A stretch of 64,000 nt of DNA from Anaeramoeba ignava (Eukaryota > Metamonada > Anaeramoebidae), in the NCBI GenBank assembly GCA_028826165.1, contig JAPDFW010000070.1, positions 1,495,501 to 1,559,500 of the forward strand. Direction: 5' to 3'. The notes below the pieces were generated by a model, which saw nothing but the letters and a program-made list of their open reading frames with translations, was not told where the DNA came from and ran no database searches. Shown in pieces: positions 33,292 to 44,582 of the stretch. Position numbers and translations under genes: made by a program. Positions within the stretch are counted from its first letter, which is position 1; each line of letters begins with the position of its first letter.

Positions 33292-34503
33292 ATGCACAAA
33301 ATTCTCTTTTTAATAATTTTACTAGTTGAAGAAATCTTAACAACAACAAAAAGAATGGAAGTTTTTTCAGAAAATAAAGAAATTCACAACAACTTTGGAG
33401 TTGGAGTTTCTATCTCAGGAAATTTTGCAGTAATTGGGTCACCATGGGAGGAAGATGAGACAGAGAACGAAGCAGGAGAAAAAGGGGTTGGGGGACGAGC
33501 TTATGTATTTCTGCGACAGGACTCACACTGGAAGCAAATTGGAACACTTTTCAGTAATTCAACCGAGAAAGGTGACGACTTCGGCGCAAGTGTATCAGTC
33601 TCTGGAAACCGCACAGTGGTTGGTGCGCCCATACATAACCTCACAGGAGCTGTGTTTGTGTTCTGCTTTGGCGCGGATGATCAGAGCCCAGTGCCTTGGA
33701 TCAAGCAAACATACAAACTAGTTCCCGAAGACGCTGAAGCAGGTGATCAATTTGGCATTGACGTATCTCTATCAGGAAATACTCTCCTTGTTGGCTCGCT
33801 CTTTTCCGCATCTACAGAATCTCAAATGCAGGTTGGTTCGGCATACGTTTTTTCTTTTGATGGATCAACTTGGACTCAGTCGGCAAAATTGCTGCCTTCT
33901 TATTCAACCCTCTTTGACGGATTCGGCACCGCGGTTTCAATATCAAACTCGGTCGCGATTGTCGGTGCGCCCCAGTGTGATGAGAACGGGGTTGATAGCG
34001 GAGCCGCGTTTATCTTCGAGTTGACAGATTCCGTTTGGACTCAATCCGCTATGCTTCTCCCTAATGATAGCGAATCTGGAGACCACTTCGGAAACAGTGT
34101 TTCTGTCTCAGGCAATTTGGCACTCGTCGGTGCACCATGGAATGACGAGGTTGGCGCTGTTTATGTCTTCTCTAGAGTTGGTTCTTCTTGGGTTCAAACT
34201 CATAAAATTTTGCCGGGAGATTCCGTTGATTTTTTTGGAGTTACTGTTTCTATTAATGGTCGTTATGCTGTCATCGGTGCTTATGAAATTCGTCCTGATT
34301 CTTCCCTTTCTGGTTGCGCTTTTATTTTCCATTTCGTAAATGATAATTGGATTCTTGTTTCTAGAATGCCAAAAATTACTGATGATGATGATGATGATTT
34401 TTCTTATTCTCATTTACATGATATTTCTCTTTATGAAGGTGTTGATTTGGTTGATGGTCCTTTTGAATTTAAAAGATTGGATCAAAAGCTTGAAGATGAT
34501 TAA
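33292..34503 (+). CDS. Secreted FG-GAP repeat beta-propeller protein
   Basis: Single exon, 403 aa. The start is hydrophobic (KILFLIILLVEEIL) and may be a signal peptide, although it is short and contains two acidic residues. Six to seven FG-GAP-like repeats follow (DDFGASVSVSGN, VVGAP, AVFVF pattern), spanning nearly the whole protein and fitting a single beta-propeller. There are no fibronectin modules and no C-terminal membrane segment, unlike the protein at 11.4-13.6 kb. It ends instead in an acidic tail (six Asp near residue 364, then EDD). The core (33,430-34,200) is much richer in GC than its flanks. It could be secreted, or cytosolic if the N-terminus is not a signal. The ligand is unknown. 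Confidence 0.8.
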   Translation: MHKILFLIILLVEEILTTTKRMEVFSENKEIHNNFGVGVSISGNFAVIGSPWEEDETENEAGEKGVGGRAYVFLRQDSHWKQIGTLFSNSTEKGDDFGASVSVSGNRTVVGAPIHNLTGAVFVFCFGADDQSPVPWIKQTYKLVPEDAEAGDQFGIDVSLSGNTLLVGSLFSASTESQMQVGSAYVFSFDGSTWTQSAKLLPSYSTLFDGFGTAVSISNSVAIVGAPQCDENGVDSGAAFIFELTDSVWTQSAMLLPNDSESGDHFGNSVSVSGNLALVGAPWNDEVGAVYVFSRVGSSWVQTHKILPGDSVDFFGVTVSINGRYAVIGAYEIRPDSSLSGCAFIFHFVNDNWILVSRMPKITDDDDDDFSYSHLHDISLYEGVDLVDGPFEFKRLDQKLEDD

Positions 34504-35690
34504 AATTTATATCAAAATTTATATTAAATTCAAATCAAATTCAAATCAAATTCAAATCAAATTCAAATCAAATTCAAATCAAATTCAAATCAAATTCAAA
34601 TCAAATTTATATCAAAATTTATATTAAAATTTATATTAAAATTTATATCAAAATTTATATTAAAATTTATATCAAAATTTATATTAAAATTTATATCAAA
34701 ATTTATATTAAATTTATATCAAAATTTATATTAAATTTACAAACAAATTCCAATCAAAATTCATATCAAATTCCAAACAAATTCAAATCAAAATTCAAAT
34801 CAAAATTCAAATCAAATTTATATTAAAATTCAAATCAAAATTCAAATCAAAATTTATATTAAAATTTATATTAAAATTTATATTATATTTATATTAATAT
34901 TTATATTAATATTTATATTAATATTTATATTAAAATTTATATCAAAATTTATATCAAAATTTATATTAAATTCAAATCAAATTCAAATCAAATTTATATC
35001 AAAATTTATATTAATATTTATCAAGAAATTTATATTAAAATTTATATTAAATTCAAATCAAATTTATATTAAAATTTATATTAATATTTATATTAAAATT
35101 CAAATCAAATTTATATCAAAATTCAAATCAAATTTATATTAAAATTTATATTAAAATTTATATTAAAATTTATATTAAAATTTATATTAATATTTATATC
35201 AAAATTTATATTAAATTCAAATCAAATTTATATTAAAATTTATATCAAAATTTATATTAAATTCAAATCAAATTCAAATCAAATTCAAATCAAATTCAAA
35301 TCAAATTCAAATCAAATTCAAATCAAATTCAAATCAAATTCAAATCAAATTCAAATCAAATTCAAATCAAATTCAAATCAAATTCAAATCAAATTCAAAT
35401 CAAATTCAAATCAAATTCAAATCAAATTTATATCAAAATTTATATCAAGAAATTTATATTAAAATTTATATCAAAATTTATATTAAAATTCAAATCAAAA
35501 TTCATATCAAATTTACAAACAAATTCCAATCAAAATTCATATCAAATTTATATCAATATTTATATTAATATTTATATTAAATTTATATTAAAATTTATAT
35601 TAAATTCAAATCAAAATTCATATCAAATTTACAAACAAATTCCAATCAAAATTCATATCAAATTCCAAGCAAATTTTAGTTTAGTTTCTT
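34504..35690. repeat. 11-bp and related A-tract repeats
   Basis: About 1.2 kb of tandem AAATTCAAATC (11 bp, best at 34,525-34,600 and 35,255-35,430) mixed with TTTATATTAAAA-type units. Longer segments such as ATTTACAAACAAATTCC also recur (34,738, 35,510, 35,628), so there is higher-order duplication. No gene is seen. Confidence 0.9.
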
Positions 35691-35969
35691 TTTTTTCTTT
35701 TTCAAAATTCTTTCAAAATCCACTTTTTTTTTACCTAATTTTCTATTCCAAATTTTTTTTGGTTTTTTGTTTTTTTGTTTTTTAGATTTAATTAAAAAAA
35801 AAGAAAGAAGAAAAGAAAATAAAAAAGAAAAAAATTTTAATTAATTTTTTTTTCTCCTTTTTTTTGTTTTTAATTTTCTCCTTTTTTTAATTAAAAAAAA
35901 AATTTTTTTATTTCTTTTTTTTTTTCATTTTTTTCAAATTTTTTCAATTTTAAAATTTCTTTTTTTTTA
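35691..35969. other. T-rich 5' flank of SEC61 alpha
   Basis: Homopolymer-rich T/A DNA without coding potential, ending at the SEC61 alpha start codon. It probably contains the promoter and 5' UTR; no motif is identified. Confidence 0.4.
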
Positions 35970-38900
35970 ATGGGTATTTATTAAAAATAAAAAATAAAAA
36001 ACAACTACAAATAAAAAACAAAACCAATTTTTTAAACACTTCAATTCAAAATTAATTCAAAATAAAATTCAAAATAAAATTCAAAATAAAATAAAAATAA
36101 AAATTAAATTCAAATTCAAATTAAATTCAAATTAAATTAAAAATAAATTCAAATAAAATTAAATTCAAAATTAAAATTCAAAATTAAAATTTAAATTAAA
36201 ATTCAAAATAAAATTCAAAATAAAAAAGGGAAATTTTTGGATATAATAACGCCATTATTAGTAATTGTACCTGAAGTACAAAAACCAATTAAAAAAATTC
36301 AATTCACAGAAAAATTATGGTGGTCATTTGGGGCTTTAGTTGCATATTTAATTGCAAGTCAAGTTCCACTTTTTGGAATTATTATAAGCAATTCATCAGA
36401 TCCTTTTTATCATATGAGAGTTATTATGGCAAGTAATAAATTCACTCTTATGGAACTTGGTATCTCTCCTATTGTTACTTCTTCTCTTGTTATGCAGCTT
36501 CTTGCTGGAACTGGCCTAATTTCAGTTGACCAATCAATTAAATCAGAAAAGGCTAAATTCGAAGCTGCTCAAAAATGTTTGTTTTTTTTCTTTAAATTTA
36601 TTAATTTTAATTATATTTATATTTATATTTATATTTATATTTTTATTTTTATTTATATTTATATTTATATTTATATTTATATTTATTTTAAATATTTATA
36701 TTTATATTTATATTTATATTTATATTTATATTTATATTTATATTTATATTTATATTTATATTTATATTTATATTTATATTTATATTTATATTTATATTTA
36801 TATTTATATTTATATTTATATTTATATTTATATTTATATTTTTATTTATATTTTTATTTATATTTATATTTATATTATTTTAGTGTTTGGTTTAATTATT
36901 ACTCTATTTCAAGCTATTGCTTATGTTTCTAGTGGTATGTATGGAAGTTATTCTGAACTTGGATTCTTCATTTCTGCTTTCATTGTTATTCAATTATCAT
37001 TTTCTGGATTACTTGTTCTTTTGGTTGTAAATTTTGATTTTTATTTTGATTTATTTTTTGATTTTGATTTTGATTTTTATTATTTATTTTGTAGGATGAA
37101 TTACTTCAAAAAGAATATGGACTTGGATCTGGAACTTCACTTTTTATCACAACAAATATTTGCGAAACAATCATTTGGAAATCATTAAGTCCTTCAACAT
37201 TTAATAGTGGAAGAGGTATTTTAAAATCAAAATTAAAATTAAAATTTAAATCAAAATTAATATTATAATTAAAATTAAAATTAAAATTAAAATTAAAATT
37301 AAAATTAAAATTAAAATTAAAAATCAAAATTAAAATCAAAATTAAAATTAAAATTAAAATTAAAATTAAAATTAAAATTAAAATTTAAAATTAAAATTAA
37401 AATTAAAATTAAAATTATAGGAACTGAATTTGAAGGTGCTTTAATTGCTTTATTTCATCTCTTAATTACTAGAGATAATAAAACAAGAGCATTAAAAGAA
37501 GCATTCTATCGAAAAAATCTTCCAAATATTACTAATCTTCTTGCAACTGTTATTATTTTCTTAGTTGTGATTTACTTCCAAAGTTTCAGAGTTGAACTTC
37601 CTTTAAGGTTTGAATTAATTTAATCTTTTCATGTTTTGGTTTTATTTTTACTTAACAAATTTTTTCTCTTTTTTTTTTTGAATTGATTCTTTATTATTTA
37701 ATTTAGTTCTCCTCAAACAAGAGGTTCATATGGAACTTATCCAATCAAATTGTTTTACACTTCTAATATGCCAATCATTTTACAATCTGCATTAGTCACA
37801 AATTTATTTTTTGTTTCACAATTATTTTATAAGAAATTTCCAGGAAATGTTTTCTTCCAACTTTTAGGAAAATGGCAGGTTAGTATTTCATAATTTAATT
37901 TAAATATTTATTTTCAATTTAAATATTTATTTATAATTTAAATATTTATTTTCAATTTAAATATTTATTTTCAATTTAAATATTTATTTCAATTTAAATA
38001 TTTATTTTCAATTTAAATATTTATTTCTAATTTAAATATTTATTTTCAATTAAAATATTTATTTTCAATTTAAATATTTATTTTAATTTTAAATATTTAT
38101 TTACAATTTAAAATATTTATTTTCAATTTAAATATTTATTTTAATTTTAAATATTTATTTACAATTTAAAATATTTATTTTCAATTTAAATATTTATTTT
38201 CAATTTAAATATTTATTTTTAATTTAAATATTTATTTTAATTTTAAATATTTATTTACAATTTAAAATATTTATTTTCAATTTAAATATTTATTTTCAAT
38301 TTAAATATTTATTTTTAATTTAAATATTTATTTCCAATTTAAATATTTATTTTTAATTTAAATATTTTTTGAATTAAATATTTATTTTTAATTTAAATAT
38401 TTTTTGAATTAAATATTTATTTTCAATTTAAATATTTATTTCAATTAAAAATAGGAAATGCCAAATTCAGGTCAAAGTGTTGCTGTTGGTGGACTTTCTT
38501 ATTATCTTTCTCCTCCTCGTACTCTTTGGGAATTTATTACAGATCCTCTTCACATTATTATTTACATTGCTTTTGTTCTTGGATCTTCTGCAATTTTCTC
38601 CAAATTTTGGATTGTTATTTCTAATACAACTGCAAATGATGTTATGAAACAATTAAAAGATGAAAATGTATTTAAAAAAAAAATAATTTTATTAAAACTA
38701 AAATTTATATTGAAAAAATAAATTAAATTAAATTAAATTAAATTAAATTAATATATTTAAGCTCACAATTAAAGATTATCGAGATCGAACTGCAAAAAGT
38801 GTTTTGAATAGATACATTCCAATTGCAGCATCATTTGGTGGATTAGCAATTGGTCTTTTAACTCTTTTAGCTGATTTTCTTGGTAAATAATATTTAATTC

Positions 38901-39283
38901 AAAAATATTTAATTTAATTCAATAAATATTTAATTCAAAAAATATTTAATTTAATTCAATAAATATTTAATTCAAAAAATATTTAATTTAATTCAAAAAT
39001 AAATATTTTAATTGGAAATAAATATTTAATTTAATTTAATAAATAATTTAATTTAATTCAATTCAAAAATAATTAATTTAATTCAATAAATAATTTAATT
39101 TAATTTAATAAATAATTTAATTTAATTCAATTCAAAAAATATTTATTTCAATTCAATAATTAATTCAAAAATATTTTAGGTGCTATTGGTTCTGGAACAG
39201 GTATTTTACTTGCTGTTACAATGATTTATCAATACTTTGAAACATTTGTTAAAGAACAAGGAGACTTTTCTGCTCTATTTTAA
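35970..39283 (+). CDS. SEC61A: SEC61 alpha, protein-conducting channel subunit of the ER
   Basis: Nine exons: 35970-35973 (only ATGG), 36229-36576, 36884-37026, 37095-37215, 37421-37607, 37707-37878, 38455-38667, 38762-38882, 39180-39283. These give 470 aa against about 476 in animals. The spliced start [21 protein letters not shown] matches the family start MG-KFL, which supports the four-base first exon. Family hallmarks include [66 protein letters not shown] and [21 protein letters not shown]. Ten hydrophobic segments are expected. SEC61 alpha forms the translocon pore with beta and gamma subunits. All introns are A/T repeat DNA (ATTTAT, AAAATT and TTTAAATATTTAT units). Confidence 0.97.
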
Positions 39284-39600
39284 TTAATTTTTCCAATTAA
39301 ATTTAATACGAAATTTTGAAATTTAAACAAAAATAGAAAAAAGAAATTCTCAAAAAAAAAAACAAATCAAGTTTTATTTTTTCCACTTTTCATTTTCTTC
39401 TTTTTCATTTTTCTTTTTTTTTTTCTTTTTCTTTTTGATTTTTTTTGAAGAACTCATTTGATGATTTAGATAAAAAAAATCGTTTTTTTTTTTTAATTTT
39501 TTTTTTAATTTTTAAATTTTTTTTTTCATTTTTTTTTTCTTCTTTTTCAAATAAAATCAAATAAAATTTAACTACAATTAATTTAAATTAATATTTAAAA
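39284..39600. other. Intergenic, T-rich
   Basis: About 317 bp of poly-T-rich DNA between the SEC61 alpha stop and the repeat-protein start. Nothing recognisable is seen. Confidence 0.5.
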
Positions 39601-42600
39601 ATGAGTCGTGCTCAATTTTCTAATAATTTACAACGAGGAAGAAGAATTGGAGAAAGAAATATCTCAAACGACAAACAAACAAATTCACAAAATAGAACAA
39701 ATGCAAGAGTTGGAAGAGCAACTGGAAGAATTGGAAGAACTCTCAAAATCAAAATCAAAATCAAAATCAAAATCAAAATCAAAGTCAAAGTCAAAGTCAA
39801 AATACAACGAATGGAAGAATAGGAAGAATGGCAGGAAGATTTGGAGGAAGAGCATCACCAAATAAAACCCAAAATACAAATCAAAGTCAAAATACAAATA
39901 TATCACCAACAAGAACAAATGGAAGATTTGGAAGAAGATCCCCAAGTCAAAGCCAAAATCAAAATCAAAATCAAAATCAAAATCAAAATCAAAATCAAAA
40001 TCAAAGTCAAAATCAAAGTCAAAATACAAATATATCACCAACAAGAACAAATGGAATATTTGGAAGAAGATCCCCAAGTCAAAGCCAAAATCAAAATCAA
40101 AGTCAAAATACAAATATATCACCAACAAGAACAAATGGAAGATTTGGAAGAGAATCACCAAATAAAAGCCAAAATCAAAATACAAATACATTACAAAATA
40201 GAACAACTGGAAGAATTGGAAGAAGATCACCATTAAAACAAGATGAAAATCAAAATACATCACCAACAGGAAGAGTTGGAAGAGTTGGAAGAACAACTGG
40301 AAGAATTGGAAGAAGATCACCATTAAAACAAGATGAAAATCAAAATACAACAGTAGGAAGAGTTGGAAGAGCAGGAAGAACAACAGGAAGAATTGGAAGA
40401 AGATCACCATTAAAACAAGATGAAAATAAAAATCAAAATCAAAATACATTACAAAATAGAACAACTGGAAGAATTGGAAGAAGATCACCATTAAAACAAG
40501 AAGAAAATAAAACAATATCACCAAAAGAAACAAATAAACCAACAATAACAATATCACCAAAAGAAATAACATCACCAAAAGAAACAAATAAGCTAAAACA
40601 ATATCACCAAAAGAAACAATATCACCAAAAGAAACAATATCACCTAAAGAAACAAATAAACCAACAATAACAAATGGAAGAATTGGAAGAAATTTACCAT
40701 TAAAACAAGAAACCCAAAATACAAATCCATTACAAAATAGAACAACTGGAAGAATTGGAAGAAGATCACCATTAAAACAAGATGAAAATCAAAATACATC
40801 ACCAACTGGAAGAGTAGGAAGAATTGGAAGAACAACAGGAAGAATTGGAAGAAGATCACCATTAAAACAAGAAGAAAATAAAAATACATCACCAACAGGA
40901 AGAGTAGGAAGAATTGGAAGAAGATCACCATTAAAACAAGAAGAAAATCAAATAATATCACCAAAAGAAACAAATAAGCCAACAATAACAATATCACCAA
41001 AAGAAACAATATCACCAAAAGAAACAAATAAGCCAACAATAACAATATCACCAAAAGAAACAATATCACCTAAAGAAACAATATCACCCTAAAAGAAACA
41101 ATATCACCAAAAGAAACAAATAAACCAACAATAACAAATGGAAGAATTGGAAGAAATTTACCATTAAAACAAGAAACCCAAAATACAAATCCATTACAAA
41201 ATAGAATAAATGGAAGAATTGGAAGAAGATCACCATTAAAACAAGATGAAAATCAAAATACATCACCAACAGGAAGAGTAGGAAGAATTGGAAGAACAAC
41301 AGGAAGAATTGGAAGAAGATCACCATTAAAACAAGATGAAAATAAAACAATATCACCTAAAGAAACAATATCACCGAAAGAAACAACAGGAAGAAAAAGA
41401 AAGAAGATTACCAAAAAAAACAAGAAGAAAAAAAAACAAAATCCATCACCAATAACAATATCAAGAATTGGAAGAATCACCAAAAAGAAACAAATAAACC
41501 AACAATGAAAATCAAAACAACATCACCAAAGGAACAAATTGGCCAAGAACAATATCACCTAAAGAAATAACATCACCAAAACAATATCACCAAAAGAAAC
41601 AAATAAACCAACAATAACAATATCACCTAAAGAAACAATATCACCTAAAGAAACAATATCACCTAAAGAAACAATATCACCAAAAGAAACAAATAAACCA
41701 ACAATAACAAATGGAAGAATGGGAAGAAATTTACCATTAAAACAAGAAACCCAAAATACAAATCCATTACAAAATAGAACAACTGGAAGAATTGGAAGAA
41801 GATCACCATTAAAACAAGATGAAAATCAAAATACATCACCAACAGGAAGAGTAGGAAGAATTGGAAGAACAACAGGAAGAATTGGAAGAAGATCACCATT
41901 AAAACAAGAAGAAAATAAAAATCAAAATCCATCACCAACAGGAAGAGTTGGAAGAATTGGAAGAAGATCACCATTAAAACAAGATGAAAATCAAAATACA
42001 TCACCAACAGGAAGAGTTGGAAGAGTTGGAAGAACAACAGGAAGAATTGGAAGAAGATCACCATTAAAACAAGAAGAAAATAAAGCAATATCACCAAAAG
42101 AAACAATATAAGCAAACAATAACAATATCACCAAAAGAAAATCAAAAATATCACAAAAGAAGGAAATATCACCAAAAAGAAACAATATCACCAAAAGAAA
42201 CAATATCACCTAAAGAAACAATATCACCAAAAGAAACAAATAAACCAAAAGAAACAAATAAGCCAACAATAACAATATCACCAAAAGAAACAATATCACC
42301 TAAAGAAACAATATCACCTAAAGAAACAATATCACCAAAAGAAACAAATAAACCAACAATAACAAATGGAAGAATGGGAAGAAATTTACCATTAAAACAA
42401 GAAACCCAAAATACAAATCCATTACAAAATAGAATGAATGGAAGAATTGGAAGAAGATCACCATTAAAACAAGAAGAAAATCAAAATACATCACCAACAG
42501 GAAGAGTAGGAAGAACAACAGGAAGAATTGGAAGAAGATCACCATTAAAACAAGATGAAAATCAAAATCAAAATAGAATAGGAAGAAGATCACCACCCAA

Positions 42601-43714
42601 AAAAGAATCACCACAAGAAGAAAAAAAAGAAAGCGATTCAACAACCTCACCAACAAAAAGTATCATGAGAAGGAGATTACCACGAGGATTAATGGGAGGA
42701 GGAAAAACAGAAGATAAACAACTAAGTTTCAACGAACCCAAAGAAACAAGCGAGCAAGAACCACGCTCAATCATGCGAAATCGGCGAAGAACAATGGTTC
42801 CGCGAGCAGGAGGGGTTAAATTCGCAAATATTGAAGAGCCAGTGGAAACACGACCAAGAACAAAAACAGTAACAAAAAGACCGCAATCAGTCAAAATGCA
42901 AAATTTGGGAGCACTTCTTCAAGGAATTAACTTCGGCGGGCCTCCTCCTCCAAGACAGAGACAAGCGCAAGCTAAAATCAAAGATGTTCACCAAACTGAC
43001 ATGAATCAAGCAGCAAAACAAAAGGCAAAAATCCAACGGCCTAAAATTCGAAAATCCCAAAAAAGAAGCACTTTGGCTTTGGGTTCTTCAGAAGTCGATT
43101 CTGTTTTGCAATCTAATGAATTCGAAGATATTAATTTGGAAACTAATATGTCTTTTGATGACTTCAAAAAACAAGTTCCAAAAAAAATCACTCAAAGATT
43201 CACTTTTGCTGGTGAACAACTTTCTCAATTAGCTCAAAATGATGATAAAAAATTTGCTTTTAAAGAAGATGAAGAAAAACAATTCGAAGCTTTTAAGGAT
43301 ATTTTTTCTTCTCAAACTAACAGTCGATCAAATTTAGGAAGAAATGATAGTAAATCAAATTTATTAGGAAGAAATAACAGTCGATCAAATTTAGGAAGAA
43401 ATGATAGTAAATCAAATTTTGGAAGAAATGATAGTAAATCAAATTTATTTGGAGAAAATGATAATACTAAAGATTTATTTGGAAGAAATGATAGTAAATC
43501 AGATTTATTTGGGAAAAATGATAATACTAAAGATTTATTTGGAAGAAATGATAGTAAATCAAATTTATTTGGAGAAAATGATAATACTAAAGATTTATTT
43601 GGAAGAAATGAGAATACTTCAGATTTATTTGGGAAAAATGATAATACTAAAGATTTATTTGGGAAAAATGATAGTAAATCAAAATTATTTGATGATGACA
43701 GTGATTCAGATTAA
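39601..43714 (+). CDS. Arg/Gly/Ser/Pro-rich repetitive protein of unknown function, frame broken in repeats
   Basis: It starts MSRAQFSNNLQRGRRIGERN. The body to about 42,590 is many copies of a basic unit (GRIGRRSPLKQDENQN, TSPTGRVGR) alternating with SPKETNKPTIT units. Frame changes occur near 39,747, 40,580, 41,088, 41,390-41,580 and 42,107; repeat text continues in another frame each time. The unique C-terminal part (about 42,590-43,714) has RSIMRNRRRTMVPRAGG, RPRTKTVTKRPQS, LGALLQGINFGGPPPPRQ and about ten NDSKSNLFG/NDNTKDLFG units. The LFG repeats and the proline-rich block are faintly like the WASH-complex FAM21 tail, but I do not claim that identity. The body may be intrinsically disordered and nucleic-acid or cytoskeleton binding (inference). 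The unique segment is GC-richer than the repeats. Confidence 0.6.
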
Positions 43715-44582
43715 TTTCAATTTAATTTTAATTTCAATTTCATTTCAATTTAATTTTAATTTAATTTAAATTTTAATTTAATTTTAAAATTTCAAAGCAT
43801 TTTTTTAATTTTAATTTTTCTTTTTAATTTAATTTTTCTTTCTTTTTTTTTTCAATTTAATTTTTAATTTTTATTTTTAATTTCTTTTTCTTTCTTTTTT
43901 CATTTAATTTTTTTTCCTTTTCAATTCAAATTCAAAGTGTTTTTCATTTTTTATTTTGATTTTTTTTTTATTTCAAAAATTTAAAAATTTCAAAACAAAA
44001 TAAATCAATTTAAAAACTTTTTTAAATTTAATTTAATTTTCATTTTTTAATTTTTTTCATTTAATTTTCCATTTTTTTCATTTTTAATTTTCATTTTTCA
44101 TTTTTTTCATTTTTAATTATTTTTCTTTTAAACAATATAAAAACAAACAATTTATTTATACAAAAATTTTAATTTTAAAATTTCAATTTTAAAAAATTTC
44201 AATTATAATGGATTCAATTTAATTTAATTTTTTCAATTTAATCTAATTCAAAAATTCAAGAAAACAATCGTTTTTCTTTTTTTTTCTTTCTCTTTCTCTT
44301 TTTCTTTTATTTCTTTTTTTTCTTTCTCTCATTTCCATCAAAGAAATTATTTTTTTTATTTTGATTTTTTTTTCAAAAATAAAAAAACAAAAATAAAATA
44401 AAAAACTCTTTCTTGTTATTTTCTTTTCTTTCATTTTTCCATTTTTTCATTTTTCATTTTTCATTTTTCATTTTTTCATTTTTTTTAATTATTTTTTTTT
44501 CTTGTAAACAATATAAAAAAACAAACAATTTATATACAAAAAAAAATCATAAATAAAAGCAAATCAAAAACTTTCAATTATA
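43715..44582. repeat. Intergenic DNA with a partly duplicated 5' leader
   Basis: T-rich DNA. Blocks near 44,125-44,220 and 44,500-44,595 share aaacaatataaaaa, acaaacaattta, tttcaattataatggattca and a following caatcg. The second is the leader and start of the MED23-like gene. The first has the same ATGGATTCA start but stops after four codons. This looks like a local tandem duplication of the promoter/leader. Confidence 0.6.

Noticed and set aside
36526..37188. Open frames rich in Tyr-Leu or Tyr-Ile through the SEC61 region
   Set aside because: They read through the ATTTAT-repeat intron; splicing at 36576/36884 restores exact SEC61 alpha sequence.
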